From Rhodobacteraceae bacterium M382 (GTDB lineage: Bacteria > Pseudomonadota > Alphaproteobacteria > Rhodobacterales > Rhodobacteraceae), in contig CP081098.1 in NCBI GenBank assembly GCA_025141015.1, forward strand, positions 998,501 to 1,062,500: a DNA stretch of 64,000 nucleotides, given 5' to 3'. The notes below the pieces were generated by a model. The model was not told the DNA's origin, did no database searches, and saw nothing but the letters and a program-made list of their open reading frames with translations. Positions within the stretch are counted from its first letter, which is position 1, and each line of letters starts with the position of its first letter. A program made the translations under genes and the position numbers. This document shows positions 63,296-64,000 of the stretch, in pieces.

Positions 63296-63675
63296 AGGCG
63301 GGCCCTTTCGATGGCGGCAATGGTGGCGGCCGGGTCGGCCTGGTATTTGATCAGATATTTCTGGCCGTCGGTCGTGATGACCTGGACATAGCTGCCCATG
63401 GATTTGACACCTGAAATGCTGGCCAAAGGCACGGAATGCCCTGTGGGGCCGACCAATGCGGTGCTTGTCAGGGTCCAGATGGCGGCCAGTTCTTCCTTGC
63501 GGGCATAGAACCCGCGCAGGGCGATTGCAGCCAAGCCACCTACGGCACCGGTCCAGATGTGCGGGCTGTCCATGACCCACAGAACCCCCATTGCGGCGGC
63601 CATGCCAACGGCAGCCATCCAGGTGTGGGCACGCAGATAGGCGGTTGCATCGGGGGAGATTTTTGTTTCGCTCAT
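63292..63675 (-). CDS. Membrane protein with PH-like domain, unrecognised
   Basis: Product of 127 aa: two hydrophobic helices (about 20-38 and 40-58) then a small beta-rich domain (WTLTSTALVGPTGHSVPLASISGVK) like bacterial PH domains of the YdbS type. Co-translated with pyrC by a 4-base overlap. Function unknown. Confidence 0.75.
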   Translation of the reverse strand: MSETKISPDATAYLRAHTWMAAVGMAAAMGVLWVMDSPHIWTGAVGGLAAIALRGFYARKEELAAIWTLTSTALVGPTGHSVPLASISGVKSMGSYVQVITTDGQKYLIKYQADPAATIAAIERARL

Positions 63676-63679
63676 GGTC

Positions 63680-64000
63680 TTAGAACACCAGCAAGAGGAG
63701 GACGATGGTGATCAGGGACATCATCACGGCAAACAGGGTGAACCCGATCCGACGTGCACGGGCGCGAGCGGCACGCGGGGATTGTTTTGCTGCCGAATAC
63801 AGCTGGGCGCTGGCGGTCTCTATGGGGGTGCCGCTCCAATTGGTGCTGGGTTCGGACAGCGTGGCGACCAGCTGGATCTGATCGGCCGGGTTCAGGCGGG
63901 TTTCGCGACCGCCAAAGGCGCGGCTGCGGATCAGCAGGACGTCGCCTTTGATTGCGCTGAGCACGTCGGACTGTGGGTCAATCTCTTCAGGCGATAGGCC
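63680..64000 (-). CDS. Membrane-associated protein, 5' end outside window
   Basis: At least 106 codons, open to the window edge on the minus strand; a GTG at 63964 gives 94 residues but reading continues upstream (EEIDPQSD..). A hydrophilic region (KGDVLLIRSRAFGGRETRLNPADQIQL) leads to a basic stretch (AARARARRIGF) and one C-terminal transmembrane helix. Four bases from the next gene; same operon as pyrC-plsY. Not recognised. Confidence 0.65.
   Translation of the reverse strand, partial: GLSPEEIDPQSDVLSAIKGDVLLIRSRAFGGRETRLNPADQIQLVATLSEPSTNWSGTPIETASAQLYSAAKQSPRAARARARRIGFTLFAVMMSLITIVLLLLVF

Overview
The window looks like a chromosomal segment of a marine alphaproteobacterium of the order Rhodobacterales (Roseobacter group). 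The evidence is family content. It has a malyl-CoA lyase that closely resembles my memory of Rhodobacter Mcl1, the RpoH-II type heat-shock sigma factor, a plant-type glutamate-cysteine ligase, and several small proteins typical of this order (TIGR02300, DUF1244, DUF6868). Almost all of the sequence is densely coding and moderately GC-rich. I support about 72 protein genes and one tRNA. No rRNA, CRISPR array, intact insertion sequence or prophage was seen.

Layout. 1-7.9 kb: the end of yraN, then gshB, comM, a glutathione S-transferase, a histidine phosphatase overlapping cobU, and the stress sigma factor rpoH2 translationally coupled to a ChaN-like protein, then coaBC. 7.9-8.8 kb: an 850-base stretch without genes on the 3' side of tRNA-Ala(GGC). 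9-19.3 kb: a YgjP-like metallopeptidase, a strongly palindromic intergenic element, regulators (GntR, LuxR, AraC, Lrp), an MltB-like lytic transglycosylase, a sulfotransferase, accA, a LysE exporter and mcl1. 19.5-25.4 kb: an Old Yellow Enzyme, an MFS transporter and a three-gene D-amino-acid operon (dgcN, dgcA, D-amino-acid transaminase) ending in a clear terminator. 25.5-36.3 kb: CaiB, small conserved genes, N-formylglutamate amidohydrolase, pyk, rpmI-rplT, a flavin amine oxidase whose domain order is circularly permuted, a fatty acid desaturase, and divergent hemC/hemE. 36.3-42.1 kb: an acyl-CoA catabolic cluster (alpha-methylacyl-CoA racemase, SDR, two MaoC-type hydratases, SCP-x-like thiolase) divergent from a TetR regulator and a crotonase, with a dyad between them.

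42-47.6 kb: DMT transporter, CoxG-like protein, YadGH-like ABC exporter, S49 peptidase, a small zinc-ribbon protein and a Ca/Na antiporter. 47.6-51.4 kb: an AT-rich intergenic region with a perfect DnaA box and a near-consensus CtrA site, then uvrC-pgsA-moaD-moaE. 51.4-53.95 kb: a lower-GC patch with two SAM methyltransferases, probably acquired. 53.95-64 kb: a BON-like/OmpA protein with its coiled-coil partner, ubiA divergent from rsmE, a GNAT, gshA, plsY, a dihydroorotase homologue lacking its metal ligands, and two small membrane proteins.

The most unusual object is the amine oxidase at 30901-32145. The segment that normally closes the family's fold (the GSYS and FFAGEAT motifs) sits in front of the FAD Rossmann motif, just after a Tat signal. 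The next most interesting are the bacterial set of genes that mirrors peroxisomal 2-methyl-branched beta-oxidation (36.3-42.1 kb), the hairpin-rich element at 10.1-10.3 kb, and the possible DnaA/CtrA control region before uvrC. All calls come from reading the sequence and from memory of protein families; no database search was run.
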